Source of the DNA: Amyelois transitella | Taxonomy: Eukaryota; Arthropoda; Insecta; Lepidoptera; Pyralidae | Reading direction: 5' to 3' | NCBI RefSeq assembly: GCF_032362555.1 | Contig: NC_083529.1 | Coordinates: 2,108,001-2,172,000, forward strand | DNA length: 64,000 bases | Part shown: positions 24,101 to 36,536 of the stretch, piece by piece | How the letters are laid out: each line of letters starts with the position of its first letter | Numbering within the stretch: the stretch's first letter is position 1 | The notes under the pieces: generated by a model | Told to the model about the DNA's origin: nothing | The model's database searches: none | The model's input: only the letters and a program-made list of their open reading frames with translations | Program-made: the position numbers and the translations under genes

Positions 24101-27100
24101 ACTTGGGATACTTCTTATAGGCGATGGGCTAATAACCGCTGTCACTATTTGAATCTCAATTGTATTGTTGACTGTATGTATGATATAAAACAGCAACCGA
24201 TTCCTGGTACCGATACAAAAAAAGTATATTACCACTCCATCTCTTTCCCGTGGATTCGTTAAAGGCGACTAAGAGATGGGCTAACAAACTTGGGATTCTT
24301 CGTTTTGGCGATAGGATAGCAACCTGTCACTATTTAAATTCCAATTCTATCATTAAGGCCGAACAGCTGAACGTGGCCTATCAGTCTTTTCAAATTGGCT
24401 CTGTCTACCCCGCATGGGATATAGACGTGACATATACATACATAAAAATCACGCCTCTTTCCCGGAGGGGTAGGCAAAGAATACCTCTTTCCACTTGCCA
24501 CGATCTCTGCATACTTCCTTCGCTTCATCCACATTCATAACGTGACATATGGTCACGTTTATATCCCTTGCGGGGTATGTTTGTAAAAAGATGTTTGTAA
24601 AACACCTTACTGTATTATGTGTTACTACTGCAAATTATTAAATACTAGAGGCCGCCCGCGACTTCGTCCGCATGGAAACCCTATCAATCCCGCGGGAACT
24701 CTGGGATAAAAAGTAGCCTATGTGTTATTCTGGGTCTTCAGCTACCTACATACCAAATTTCATGGTAATCGGTTCAGTAGTTTTTGCGTGAAAGAGTAAC
24801 AAACATCCATACAAACTTTCGCCTTTATAATAGTAGTAGGATATTTTTTTTTTCAACAAATTTGTCTATATTCGTAGATCTACCGGAGCCTGTCTACATG
24901 CCGTCGAGCGGTCTCCTGCGCGCCGCCGCGGGCCCGCTGGAGAGCCTCTACAACCTGCGGCGGCCGCTCGCCCGCAACCCGCCCGCCGCCGACACCCGCT
25001 GCGTGTACAGCACCCCGGTCATTGCCACCGCGTGAGTTGTATACACAGACACACATACAGACATACATTACATACATACATTACATACATACATTACATA
25101 CATACATTACATACATACATTACATACATACATACATTACATACATTACATACATACATTACATACATACATTACATACATACATACATTACATACATTA
25201 CATACATTACATAACATACATTACATACATACATACATACATATGGTACCGTCTATATCCCTTGCGGGGTGGACAGAGCCAACAGTCTTGAAAAGTACTG
25301 ATAGAGGCCACGTTCAGATGTTTGGCTCAATGATAGAATTGAGATTCAAATAGCGACGGGTTGCTAGCCCATCGCCTAAAAGAAGAATCCCAAGTTTGTA
25401 AGCCTATCCCTTAGTCGCCTTTTACGACATCCATGGGAACGGGATGGAGTGGTCCTGTTCTTTTTTTTAGTGGTGCCGGGAACCACACGGTACATACATA
25501 CATAACAGTAGAATTGTAGGCGATGCGCTACACAAAGTAACCTGTCACTATTTGAATCTCAATTCCGCCATAACGCCATTAGCTGAACGTGGCCGCCTGT
25601 CTAGCAAAGAAAATAGACTTGACTATGTGTATAGAATAGAACGGAATAGATTTATTTCCAAAATTGGATACAAGGTATCACTTATTGACGTCGTCACATC
25701 ACTTAAATCTAATTATAACTACTACCGCTTCCGAAGCGCACGTGTAGAAGAAGCGGCGGAACAAACTACACTGCAGCGTTTTCATCAGACGTCAATTTAC
25801 AAATATAGATCTCTCAAATCTAACTCGTATAATCAATAACCCCTCTGTTCCGTTGTTAATACCGGCTATGCCCTTTTTTTTTTCCTAGCATGCCTGCCAC
25901 TACTATATTTTGGTATTTTCTAGTGCGTCTGTAATATGTGCTTTCATTCATTCTCGTGTTTCATATATTATTTCATACATAATTATAATCACTCTTTTAT
26001 TCTTTACCGGCAAGAGACTTTAAGGCCACATTCAGCTGTATGGCTTGATGATGGAATTGATATTCAAATGGTGACAGGTTGCTAGCCCGTCCCTTAAAGA
26101 AGAATCCCACGTTAATTAGCCTTTCCTTTGATCATCTTTTACAACCTGCATGGGAAGAGAATCAGCTGTTGCGCACTATGTTTTTTTCTTCACGACCAGA
26201 CGAGCATGGCATGGAACCTTCATATTATTTTAATAAGCTTAAACTGTGAGAGGAAGTAAGAGCAGCCTTCAGTCTTATTTTTTTTCCATCGCATCTTCAT
26301 TTCTTTTAATGTTTTCTTTATATATAACACGATATTTAAGCGCAAAAAGGTAGAAGTTTAAAAAAAAAATACACTAAAAAATATTCAAATTTGAAATGCG
26401 CTTGAATATTCTAAAAATGTATTTTATCTTTCTCCATAGACTTTTATCGAAATAGATAACTTATTTCACGTACTGAAGGTTTTTCCTGGACTGTTATGAA
26501 TGAACAGTTACAAGGTTGAGACGTTTTCTGGCCGTCAGAAAATCATACAACAAACATACATTAAATCAAATTTTTCCACTTACCACGATCGAGAAACCTA
26601 ATAGTTATGCAAATTATTTAACTTTACCAAAACTGTGTAACTGCTTTTTTTCTATTTTTTTAATCAAAATCTGTCCTTTTTGCGTGAAAGAGTAAAATCA
26701 CAAATATATCTATCCTCACAATATTTATAAGTAGGATTATCCTCAAACTTAATATTTAACATACCTACTACCTAAGTAATTGGTATGTACCTAGATAGAT
26801 TTCATCTTTCCACTTGCCAAATACATACATGTAATCACAACACAAGTCTACAATCCTAGCGGGGTAGACAGAGCCAACAGTCTTCAAAAGACTGAAAGGC
26901 GACGTTCAGCTGTTCACTTGCCACATACCCTGCATACTTTTGGCATCATCCGCATTCATAACACTATTCAATCAATTAATTAATAAGTCATCTATTTCGA
27001 TTTATATCTATGACCGTTGCTTCTGGTTTTGGCACTGATTTTGCACTTTTTTCACAAAATGGTTGACTGTTTGACCGCTTGGCTGCATGTTTATGGCTTG

Positions 27101-30100
27101 CAGGCTACCACAGCCCACTGCAGTGTCTTCGTTATTCACCGCTAGTTGTGAGTTGCTTTTACTAATATATTATTATCATATATACTTCCATACTAATATT
27201 ATAAAACGATTTTTTTTTAATTTATTTTACGAAAAATAAATATAGGTCCGATTTTGATGACATTTCGCATGATGCACAGACAACTTTCAGAACATTAGGT
27301 TACATTATTCTAAAAATTCCCACGAGTGAAGTCGCGCGATATACTTCTATACAAATATTATGAAATGTTTAAGTCTGACGTTTTAACTTTCAAAGACTAC
27401 TGGACTGACTATATCCGATTATAACGTTCCATACAGGCAGACAGAAAAAAATTGTTTTACTCTTTCTCTCTTTTTTAGTTTTCCGCTACTCTTCTTTAAC
27501 CATCCTCTTATCAGTTTTTTGGATTAATATTTAACGTACAGACATTCGATTTTTACTGTCTTATTATATGTATACTATTGATGATTATTAAATGTTATAT
27601 TGTCATTATTATTGTTTTTTTTTTATAATACAGCGTCCCAGCGGGTTAATAGCTTTGATTCGGAGAATGCTGCGAAAATCCGTGACTTAATGGGAGCTGC
27701 TGACTTAACATCTGATGAAGGTATGTGTATTGATACTTGGTTTTTGATATATTGTTAGGTATGCAGATAATATAAATTGTGATACATTTTTTACAAGACT
27801 ATCATTCTTTACAAGACTGTTGGCTCTGTCTATGTCTGCATGTGATATAGACGTGTATATATGTATGTATTTATATTAATTATGGAATCTTCAAAGACAT
27901 TTCGCTGCTATTGGTTGAGCGCTTTTTTTTTTTTTTATATGGGACTAATTACACAGATTGAGTTAGCCTCGAAGTAAGCTCGAAACTTGTGTTACGAGAT
28001 ACTAACTCAACGATACTATATTTTATAATAAATACTTATATAGATAAACATCCAAGACCCAGGGCAATCAGAAAAAGTTATTTTCTCATCATGCCCTGGC
28101 CGGGATTCGAACCCGGGACCTCCGGTGTCACAGACAGGCGTACTACCGCTGCGCCACAGAGGCCGACAAAAAGGCTTTGTATTCTCACTGTGATTGGCTG
28201 ATATCGTGTGACGTTAGTGAATGTCGCCATAACGTCAATAAGCGATACTTGGTATCCTTTTTTGAAAATACTTAAATCAATTTCTTTTTCATTCTGCCCA
28301 GTTTTTGGTCGGTTAGAGTCGGGTCTTAGCCCTATAACAAGGAGCATTATTTTATGATATCATAATATATTTTCAGAAATGAGTTCAGTTTCGTCGACCG
28401 ATCTATCCGCCGCCCAAGACCTTAGGGCCACCGTCACTATTCCTGAAATGGTGGAGGATGCATTAGAGCTGATAAGCCAAGATGGGGTGAGTGTGAACCA
28501 TCCCTCAGCCATCATCGTGAGTCTTTCCCATCCCATACCCTACAAAGGTTGCCGAAGTCTTTTCTTGTAAAAAACTGACTGACCCAATCCAGTATCTTGG
28601 TCAAAGGCGCACAAAGTGCTCTTCTCCAGAGATTTGGAGACGCAACTGGAACTAAAAATAATGTTAGTGTGCTAATTAGTACGTTTACAAAGTAACATAA
28701 TAAGTATGAACAAGTCTCCCTTTTCCCGTAGAAATTTCGGGAAATCCACTATTAACTCATAAAGGAAGTACAGATATTTAATTATTTGTCTGGTTCTTAA
28801 ATATGGTATAAGTCTTCATTGCTTTCATAACGGATCTGAGACTAAAATGTATCAAAATAATTTCAGGATTACATGGAGCGCATCGGCATGGATGTGAGAG
28901 TCACGTGTGTTATCTGTACATACGTGTGTCCGAAGTTTCTGCTGGAATATCACCTAAGAAAGGTACGTACGACTTCAGTTACATTTTTATTAGATGTATT
29001 AGTTCTGCCCATTTCTGATTGGCCTGGGTCTTGGATGTGCATCTATATGTATAAGTATTTATTATAAAACTAGCGGCCCGCCCCGGCTTCGCACGGGTGG
29101 ACATATTTTTGTGTTTTATATTTTGAAATAAACAAAGAGTAAAAACAAATTTATGCTTATGTCACTTTTGAAGGTCTATTCTATATCTGTGCCAAATTTT
29201 ATCAAAATCGGACCAGTAGTTTTTGAGTTAATTCCACACAAACATACAAAAATACAAATCTTTCTTCTTTATTATTAGTGTGGATATAGTATCGTTGAGT
29301 TAGTATATCGTAACACAATTCTCGAACTTAATTCAAGGCTAACTCAATCTGTGTAATTTGTCCCGTATATATTTATTTTATTCAAGTGACATTTTTTAAT
29401 TCAAATGAGACATTATGTTAACTTACTGCTTTTCGGGTCAATATTTCCTGAGAATCGCCACTATTTTTTCCCGTCAATTCCGTTCGGAAGTAGTTGTCTT
29501 GATCACTTCGGGGACGTCCTTTGGGGCTAGTATGGCAAGTGCGATATCGTTTTCATCGCGCGATAAACTATCGCTGTCCCGTTTCGCGTCATAACAGAAA
29601 GCGAAACAGCGATAGTGTATCGCACGAAGAAAACGTCGTCGCGCGTGCCATGCTAGTCTCCCTGCTGTAAAGGCAGGTCAAGGTAAATTAAATCGAAGAA
29701 CTCACAAGAAGAATTAATAAGAGTAGATGAAGCAAATGAGGAATGCAAGGTTCAAGTGGTTCGGCCGTTGCTCTCGCTTAATCCCTTAATCGCTTCTTAC
29801 GATACCCACGGGAAAATAAGGAGTGATTCTAATCTAAAGCGCCAGAAACCACACGGTGTGTTGTATTTTACTATTTCCCTATCACAGGAGCACGCGAACG
29901 AGATCTACCACCAGGAGGCGGACTCGTGGAGCATGAGCTACAGCCTGGGCGGGCTGGTGCGCGCCGCCAGCTGCGCGCGCCTGCTGTCGCACGACGCCGC
30001 GCTGCTCGTGCTGCGCGCGCACTGCCGCCATGACTGCTTGCACGTCGTCCTGCACGTGAGTCTTTCTGATCTAATCCGTTGTAATCCTGCCAATCTTGAT

Positions 30101-32739
30101 AGTTTATTGATATTTTTTGAGTAAATTAGGCAAAGAACAGAAGCAGGAGTATGATCAGGGTTTTATTTTTATTCCTGCTCTTGCACGACGCCGCGCTGTT
30201 AGTGCTCCTCGTGCATTGCCGCCACGACTGCTTGCACGTCGTCTTGCATGTGAGTCTTTCTGAACTAATCCGTTTTAATCCTGCCGATCTTTATCGTTTA
30301 TTGATATTTTTGAGTAAATTAGGCAAAGAACAGAAGCAGGAGTATGATCAGGGTTTTATTTTTATTCCTGCTCTTGCACGACGCCGCGCTGTTAGTGCTC
30401 CTCGTGCATTGCCGCCACGACTGCTTGCACGTCGTCTTGCATGTGAGTCTTTCTGAACTAATCCGTTTTAATCCTGCCGATCTTTATCGTTTATTGATAT
30501 TTTTGAGTAAATTAGGCAAAGAACAGAAGCAGGAGTATGATCAGGGTTTTATTTTTATTCCTGCTCTTGCACGACGCCGCGCTGTTAGTGCTCCTCGTGC
30601 ATTGCCGCCACGACTGCTTGCACGTCGTCTTGCATGTGAGTCTTTCTGAACTAATCCGTTTTAATCCTGCCGATCTTTATCGTTTATTGATATTTTTTGA
30701 GTAAATTAGGCAAAGAACAGAAGCAGGAGTATGATCAGGGTTTTATTTTTACTCCTGCTCTTGCATGACGCCGCGCTGCAAGTGCTCGTGCATTGCCGCG
30801 ACGACTCCTTGCACGACATCTTGCATGTGAGTCTTTCTGAACTAATCCGTTTTAATCCTGCCGATCTTTATCGTTTATTGATATTTTTTGAGTAAATTAG
30901 GCAAAGAATAGAAGCAGGAGTATGATCAGGGTTTTATTTTTATTCCTGCTCTTGCATGAAGCCCCGCTGCTCGTGCTCCTCGTTCATTGCCGCGAAGACT
31001 GCTTGCACGTCATCTTGCATGTGAGTCTTTCTGAACTAATCCGTTTTAATCCTGCCGATCTTTAAAGTTTATTGATATTTTTTGAGTAAATTAGGCAAAG
31101 AACAGAAGCAGGAGTATGATCAGGGTTTTATTTTTATTCCTGCTCTTGCATGACGCCGCGCTGCTCGTGCTTCTCGTGCACTACCGCGAAGACTGCTTGC
31201 ACGTCGTCTTGCACGTGAGTCAACCTGAACTAATCCGTTTTAATCCTGCCGATCTTGATAGTTTATTGATATTTTTTGAGTAAATTAGGCAAAGAACAGA
31301 AGCAGGGGTATGATCAGGGTTTTATTTTTATTCCTGCTCTTACATGACGCCGCGCTGTTAGTGCTCCTCGTTCATTGCCGCGACGACTGCTTGCACGATA
31401 TCTTGCATGTGAGTCTTTCTGAACTAATCCGTTTTAATCCTGGCGATCTGTATACTTTTTAATTGTTTAACGATTGTATTAAGTGAAGAACGGAAGCAGG
31501 TGCATGATCAACGGTTTATTTTTAATCGAATCGTTATAAATTGCGCTCAACCATGGTTGCTTGAGAATCAGCTACAGCCTTGGAAGTGCAATTTCCGTCT
31601 CTTGCATGACGCTGCCCTGCTCGTGCTCCTCGTACATTACTGCTTGCATGTCGTGTTGCACGTGAGTCTTTTAATCCGTTTTAATCATGGCGATCTTCAT
31701 ACTTCTTCAGTGGTCTGTAATATGAATATATAAAGAACTTGAGTAGGAATATACTGATGGTTTAGTCTTATATTTACTCTTCCTCTCGCACAACGCTGTC
31801 TTCTCATGCGATACCGCCATGATTGTTTGCACGTCGTCTTGCGCGCGTGAGTCTAATTCGAAATCCGTGGTAATCCTGGCGATACATACATACATAAAAT
31901 CACGCCTCTTTCCCGGAGGGGTAGGCAGAGACTACCTCTTTCCACTTGCCACGATCTCTGCATATTTCCTTCGCTTCATCCACATTCATAACTCTCTTCA
32001 TGCAAGCTCGGCGGTTTCGGGTACTTTTGACCTGACCCTTTACCAGGACGTCCTTAATTTGGTCAAGATACGTTCGCCTAGGTCTTCCCACTCCGACCTT
32101 TCCCTCCACACTCTCCTTGTATATCTGCTTAGTCAACCTGTTTCATTCATCCTCTCCATATGACCGAACCATCTCAACATACCCTTTTCTATTCATGTAA
32201 CTACATCTTCTTTCACATCACAACATTCCCTAATCACGCTGTTCCTTATCCGGTCACTCAATTTCTAAATCCTGGCGATCTCCATACTTTTTAAAGGTTT
32301 TACGATTGTAATGTGTGAATAAATGAACCAGCTATGATCTAGTTTTTATCTTTTATCAAAAAGCTTGCACGCTATGTTGTTGGACATTAAGCTCCACAAA
32401 TCCCATTTTTCAATAATACAAATTACTCTTGTTACCTTTCAGACTCTACAGGACGACACGAACCTCCCAAAAAGTGCTTCGATCACTATTTACAACAAGG
32501 TCACAGGGGAACCGTACTCCTGGGACGGTGAAATCCAACCTCTACCCCACGACTTAACATATAACCAAGAAGCAGACGGACTTAAAATACAAGTGTCAAG
32601 GCTAGACTTACTTCCAAATAGTGCTAATTTAAAACTATTAAACGGCGAATTGGTTTTGAAATCTCCAACAAAAGTGGTCGTAGGTCAACCAGAATTAGAC
32701 GATATACACATCGTTTTACATGTTAAGATATTGAATTAA
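21181..32739 (+). CDS. C2H2 zinc-finger protein with possible SIAH/TRAF-like C-terminus
   Basis: Eleven exons in phase: 21181-21285, 21765-21911, 22616-23038, 23318-23960, 24878-25031, 27104-27147, 27634-27720, 28377-28486, 28867-28962, 29888-30055, 32443-32739; 757 residues. Exon 3 could instead end at 23050, adding four residues. Residues ~1-84 are a helical, charged N-terminus. Residues 85-440 are polar and low in complexity, with basic stretches. Residues 585-605 form C-x2-C-x11-H-x4-H, split by an intron. What follows (hydrophobic strands, then TYNKVTGEPYSWDG-like and a final strand-rich part) resembles in order the Sina/TRAF-like half of SIAH ubiquitin ligases, but there is no RING domain. 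I do not recognise the gene; nuclear or ubiquitin-related roles are only inferred. AATAAA lies at 32853. Exon 10 is unusually GC-rich and its 3' end is multiplied in the next intron. Confidence 0.7.
21936..22375. repeat. 94-bp perfect direct repeats flanking a SINE
   Basis: Positions 21936-22029 and 22282-22375 are identical, and between them is a family C SINE (minus strand, 22030-22281). The repeat includes 'ctatttttacag', so intron 2 of the zinc-finger gene contains two copies of a possible cryptic acceptor. Normal SINE target duplications are about 10-20 bp. Confidence 0.85.
22030..22281 (-). mobile_element. tRNA-derived SINE, family C
   Basis: Near identical to the copy at 15690-15918; B box and tRNA-like head near 22205-22275. 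Confidence 0.8.
24195..24440 (+). mobile_element. Element A, near full length, intron 4
   Basis: Runs from 'cgattcctggtaccgatac' to 'gacgtgacatatacatac'. A shorter element A piece precedes it (24030-24175). A minus-strand LINE 3' fragment follows at 24447-24540. Confidence 0.75.
24650..24842 (+). repeat. Dispersed insect repeat
   Basis: Contains 'cccgcgacttcgtccgcat', 'ggtaatcggttcagtagtt' and 'tttataatagtagtagga', phrases typical of a widespread insect retroposon end. Related stretches are at 29070-29285, 14250-14430 and 18000-18260. It ends just before exon 5. Confidence 0.6.
25046..25245. repeat. CATACATTA simple-repeat array
   Basis: About 200 bases of CATA units with ATTA interruptions of 9- and 13-base period. 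It abuts the CATA tail of the minus-strand element A at 25246-25492, so it probably grew from that tail. It begins 14 bases after the exon 5 donor. Confidence 0.85.
25246..25492 (-). mobile_element. Element A, full length
   Basis: Complete minus-strand copy from 'tatggtaccgtctatatcc' to 'gccgggaaccacacggta', adjoining an expanded CATA tail. Confidence 0.85.
27944..28166 (-). mobile_element. tRNA-derived SINE, family C
   Basis: Third close copy of the family in this window, with the B box GGTTCGAATCCCGG on the minus strand near 28100. It lies in intron 7 of the zinc-finger gene. No clear target duplication was seen. Confidence 0.75.
29527..29656. mobile_element. Palindromic fold-back MITE
   Basis: 130 bp beginning CTAGTATGGCAAGTGCGA and ending with the complementary-type 'gcgcgtgccatgctag'. 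Most of the element pairs with itself: 'cgataaactatcgctgt' on the left against 'acagcgatagtgtatcg' on the right. Relatives are at 36793-36890 and 60893-61015. Confidence 0.7.
30056..31850 (+). repeat. Array of ~193-bp units carrying an exon 3' end plus splice donor
   Basis: Each unit contains about 75 bases of the end of exon 10 of the zinc-finger gene (DAALLVLLVHCRHDCLHVVLH-like) with its GTGAGT donor, then ~118 bases of intron start. Donor copies lie at 30056 (the true exon), 30250, 30443, 30636, 30827, 31021, 31215, 31409, 31661 and 31847. The first three intronic copies are almost identical; the last two are diverged. No unit carries an evident acceptor of its own, so all are treated as intronic. 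Confidence 0.85.
31884..32267 (-). mobile_element. 5'-truncated LINE insertion with 12-bp target duplication
   Basis: Near-identical to the complement of ~35545-35930 of the LINE at 34905-35945, including its CATA-type tail. It is flanked by AATCCTGGCGAT at 31872-31883 and 32268-32279. It inserted into the diverged end of the 193-bp array. Confidence 0.85.
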
Positions 32740-32859
32740 GTTTTTTGATTACGATCCAATCAGGTAAGGTTCCTGTGATAATAGGGTCACGGAGGTCAGA
32801 CCGCAGTCGCTTTGTGTAATTACCTGACCTCCCCAAGTTCAGTGTTGCCTCCAATAAAT

Positions 32860-34560
32860 TTAAATACTCTTTCAACCTCTTTTGCTACGATTTTCATTCT
32901 ACAACATTTATATGAATGTAAAAAAAATATTATAATTTTATAAACAATAGGTTTATAATTATTTTATATATTTTATAAAATAATATTGTCCTTTATGCAA
33001 TACTACATTGATGACTTTTAGATTATAGCCAGTTATTTAGATCATTTTTGTTTTAAATTGACTGACTTGATAGATATTACTACAGGTACAGTCAATAATA
33101 AAATTAATACTTAAAATATCCCTTTTCTAATAATAAGTACTAAATTCCTTAAGTTAACTTTTTCCAGTTATAATTTTAATTGTATTTAATTGAACACTAT
33201 ACTCAGTGATAGTTATGTAGGGAAAACGACGATGTCAAATTATTTTTTAAAATGTTTTTATTTTATTTTTTTGCATAGGATTACGTTTCATTTTTTACTT
33301 TTATGTATTAGTATTAGTACAAAAAATACTTTTATAGTTAGCGGTAACCTAACCATAGCCTAATAGTGGGAATTCAATTTTAAGTGTAATTTAGGGTAAA
33401 GGAAGGGATTATCTATAACTACTTAACACGTTAAAGATGTTCGCGGGATTTAAAGGTAGGAAGTAATTAAACTACCGGATCAAAATAAAAATGAAGAAAA
33501 CTCATAAATATTTCTCCATAACCAAAATACGCGTTTAGTGTTTTTAAAAAAATATTTATATAAATTGTTATTAGTTTTTTAAGTAGATTCTTCGCAACTA
33601 GTACTTCGAAAACGAATTATATCTGAAGTACGCCCATTCTTTTTTCTTATACGTTATTTTAAAAATGAAACAAGTTTAGTTTGTTTTTAAAAAAAAGCTT
33701 TTTCTTTAAAAAACAGGTTTTCAACATAGTTCATAATGTCTTATTAAAATTTTATTGTATTCTGATAGTTGTGAGTTTTTCCTTTCCTACCTTATAATGG
33801 AATGGAATAAAAAGCTCATTATATATTAAATGACCATTGTTAATTCAAATATTTAACTTTTGAACATACCTGTTGGGTATTTATTTTATTTTTGTAGAAT
33901 CAAAAAGAAGAAAGTAATATGTTTTATTATTATTTAAGAAAATCTTGTCAATTTTAGTATAATAAATGTCAGTAAATTTTTTACTCCCCGAAAATTAATA
34001 ATTTTAATGTTTTCAAAATTTGTATTAATCATGTTTTGTAATATTCTCATGCTTTTGTAAGTACTTATCCAGATCTCTCAAACTGAATCGATCATACTAA
34101 TTGTTCAAAATACATTTGTCTTTTGCGAAAAAATATATTTTGTTATCGTAAGCCTTTTCTCGTGTGCCATATTTTTCTATTTTTGTAGCAAATCATGCTG
34201 TTTTCAGATTTAATTTTTCAATATTATATGGTAAGGCTGATTTGGAGTTATGTTTGATCTCAGTGTCGCTTATAAGGTTCATTAAAGTTTGGTATAAAAA
34301 GAGTAGTTTGATTTTTCTTAAAATAATTAACATAACTTTGGTCATGGTTGTTTAGGTATATCTGGGTGTCCTATAACACATACATTTACTTTAGGTTAAT
34401 TACCCTAAGTATCAATCTGTTTATTTTTTTACACTTTCCTGTCGTGGGCCTGCTGGAAGAAATTTCTCTAGAAATAAGTAGTGCCCTTGTACTGAATTTC
34501 TCTTTATTTTAAGTTTTATTCTTATTTTCCTTGATGTCCATATATATTTATATATAAATA
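32860..34560. other. AT-rich intergenic, no gene seen
   Basis: Follows the polyadenylation signal of the zinc-finger gene. Long runs of T and A and scattered short ORFs, no splice-linked coding sequence and no recognised repeat. Confidence 0.55.
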
Positions 34561-34844
34561 TACATACATACATACATATCATCACGTCTATATCCCTTAC
34601 GGGGTAGACAGAGCCAACAGTCCTGAAAAGACCGAAAGGCCACGTTCAGCTACTTGGCTTAATGATAGAATTGAGATTCAAATAGTGACAGGTTGCTAGC
34701 CTGTCGCCTAAAAAAGAATCCCAAGTTTGTAAGCCTATCCCTTAGTCGCCTTTTACGACATCCACGGGAAAGAGATGGAGTGGTCCTATTCTTTTTTGTA
34801 TTGGTGCCGGGAACCACACGGCACTGCCGGGAACCACACGGCAC
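34561..34844 (-). mobile_element. Element A, full length, with doubled terminus
   Basis: Complete minus-strand copy with a CATA tail. The terminal 'gccgggaaccacacggca' is doubled, as at 18385-18667, so these two copies probably form a subfamily. Confidence 0.85.
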
Positions 34845-34904
34845 AATTTTCATACATATTCGGCACATATATGCTTGTGTCAGGATAAACGGAGCGCACA
34901 CTGA

Positions 34905-35945
34905 GTGGTTTAAGATTGAGAAAGGCTAACGCCTTTCTGCCTAACGGCAAGGATGTGTTGCGTCACCGTGGCTGTTCAACCTATTTATGGATAGTTGTTT
35001 GACAGATTTGAAAGAGTCTGAAAGTGGATTAAGGATGAATGAGTTACTCGTCGAATGTCTGCTCTATGCCGACGATCAGGTTATACTGGCGTCATCAGCG
35101 GAGGAGTTACAGGAGATGGTAAACTGTATGCATGAAGCTTTAAAAGAGAAAGGAATGAAAGTGAACGTAAGTAAAACTAAAACACTGGTTTTTGAAATGG
35201 AGAAAGAAATGACAGCATGTAATATTTTGATTGGAGGAGAAAATGTTGAGCAAGTGAAAGAGTTTGTATATCTAGGATCAAAGTTTACATCAGATGGCAA
35301 GTGTGATAGTGATATTGAAAGGAGAGTGAACGCGGGGAACATGGTGAATGGAGCTCTGCATGCCTTTATGAGCAGTCAGAAACTATCCAAAAAGGCTCGA
35401 CTGGCTGTGCACAGGGGCGTGTTGGTCCCGACATGCCATACCCAACTTTCACTCCCATACATTAGTATGGGAGTGAAAGTTGGGTATGGCAAAAGAAGCA
35501 CGAAAGCAGAATAAATGCAGTGGAAATGAGAACGTTAAGGAGTATGTTGGGTGTGAAATTGAGTGACCGGATAAGGAACAGCGTGATAAGGGAATGTTGT
35601 GATGTGAAAGAAGATGTAGTTACAGGAATAGAAAAGGGTATGTTGAGATGGTTCGGTCATGTGGAGAGGATGAATGAAAACAGGTTGACTAAGAAGATAT
35701 ACATGGAGAGTGTGGAGGGAAAGGTCGGGGTGGGAAGACCTAGACGAACATATCTTGATCAAATTAAGGACGTCCTGGTAAAGGGTCAGGTCAAAAGTGC
35801 CCGAAACCGCCGAGCTTGCATGAAGAGAGTTATGAATGTGGATGAAGCAAAGGAAGTGTGCAGGGATCGTGGCAAGTGGAAAGAGGTAGTCTCTGCCTAC
35901 CCCTCCAGGAAAGAGGCGTGATTTTATGTATGTATGTATGTATAT
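34905..35945 (+). mobile_element. 5'-truncated LINE with broken reverse transcriptase frame
   Basis: Starts inside the reverse transcriptase domain: an RQGCVASPWLFN motif near 34945, then LLYADDQVILASS (catalytic YADD) near 35066. The frame continues to about 35430, is broken by an inverted duplication at 35435-35490, and resumes as a C-terminal part (35520-35921) with GKVGVGRPRRTYLDQI and DEAKEVCRDRGKWKEV. The 3' end is 'gaggcgtgattttatgtatg' plus ATGT/TA repeats. It is a non-LTR element; I cannot fix the clade. It is inactive, being truncated and frameshifted. Confidence 0.85.
35435..35490. repeat. Perfect 26-bp inverted repeat, 4-base loop
   Basis: Left arm starts 'gccatacccaactttcac', right arm ends 'gtgaaagttgggtatggc', loop ATTA. 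The right arm is the normal LINE sequence (encoding MYGSESW-like residues in intact relatives); the left arm is an inserted inverted copy that destroys the frame. Confidence 0.9.
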
Positions 35946-36536
35946 ATATATATAAAAAAAAAACAAAAAAAATACACAAGTTAAAATATAACAAAGGTAC
36001 AGCCTATTAACTCGCTGTAGACTGATGTGTGAAGACAGACAAGACAAACATCTAAGGCCCAGAAACTGAACTTGACGTTACGAGAGATCGAACCCGGGAC
36101 CTCGTTTTATATAATATGTTATTTAACGAATTCAAGAAAGTAAGTCAATGTTTTGATAGACTTAAACATCACTGTTGCCATGTCAGTTACTTTTCAAACG
36201 TAATGTAAAAAGCAATATTATTTACTGGCGAGAAATTTATTTAAAAACATGTAACTAACTCTAAGTGAGAAGTCTTTAGTAGGTACCTTGCAACTTGCTT
36301 TCGTTGTATAAAGTATTTTTTTTTTATTTACAAACATCAGCATCATGTTTTTATTTAAAACTTTTAGAAATATGTATGAAAATTAAATTACTTAAATACT
36401 TTTTTATTTACAATACTGACAATTAAAAAGTAACTATTTATGAAGGACATCAATCAACTTTCTATTCATTTACATTGTGTTGAAATTTGTTGAAAATTTT
36501 ATAATAATCGCTACCAGTTGAGAAGTTTATTATAAA

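Noticed and set aside
25022-25291. Long open frames of Tyr/Ile/His/Thr repeats and a CRISPR-like spacing in the CATACATTA array
   Set aside because: Pure simple repeat next to the CATA tail of element A; units have no unique spacers and the frames are a by-product of the repeat.
30151-30649. Two identical 101-codon proteins in tandem
   Set aside because: They are open frames running through the 193-bp exon-tail array, not separate genes.
35535-36047. 170-codon open frame opposite the LINE
   Set aside because: Antisense shadow of the LINE C-terminal frame.
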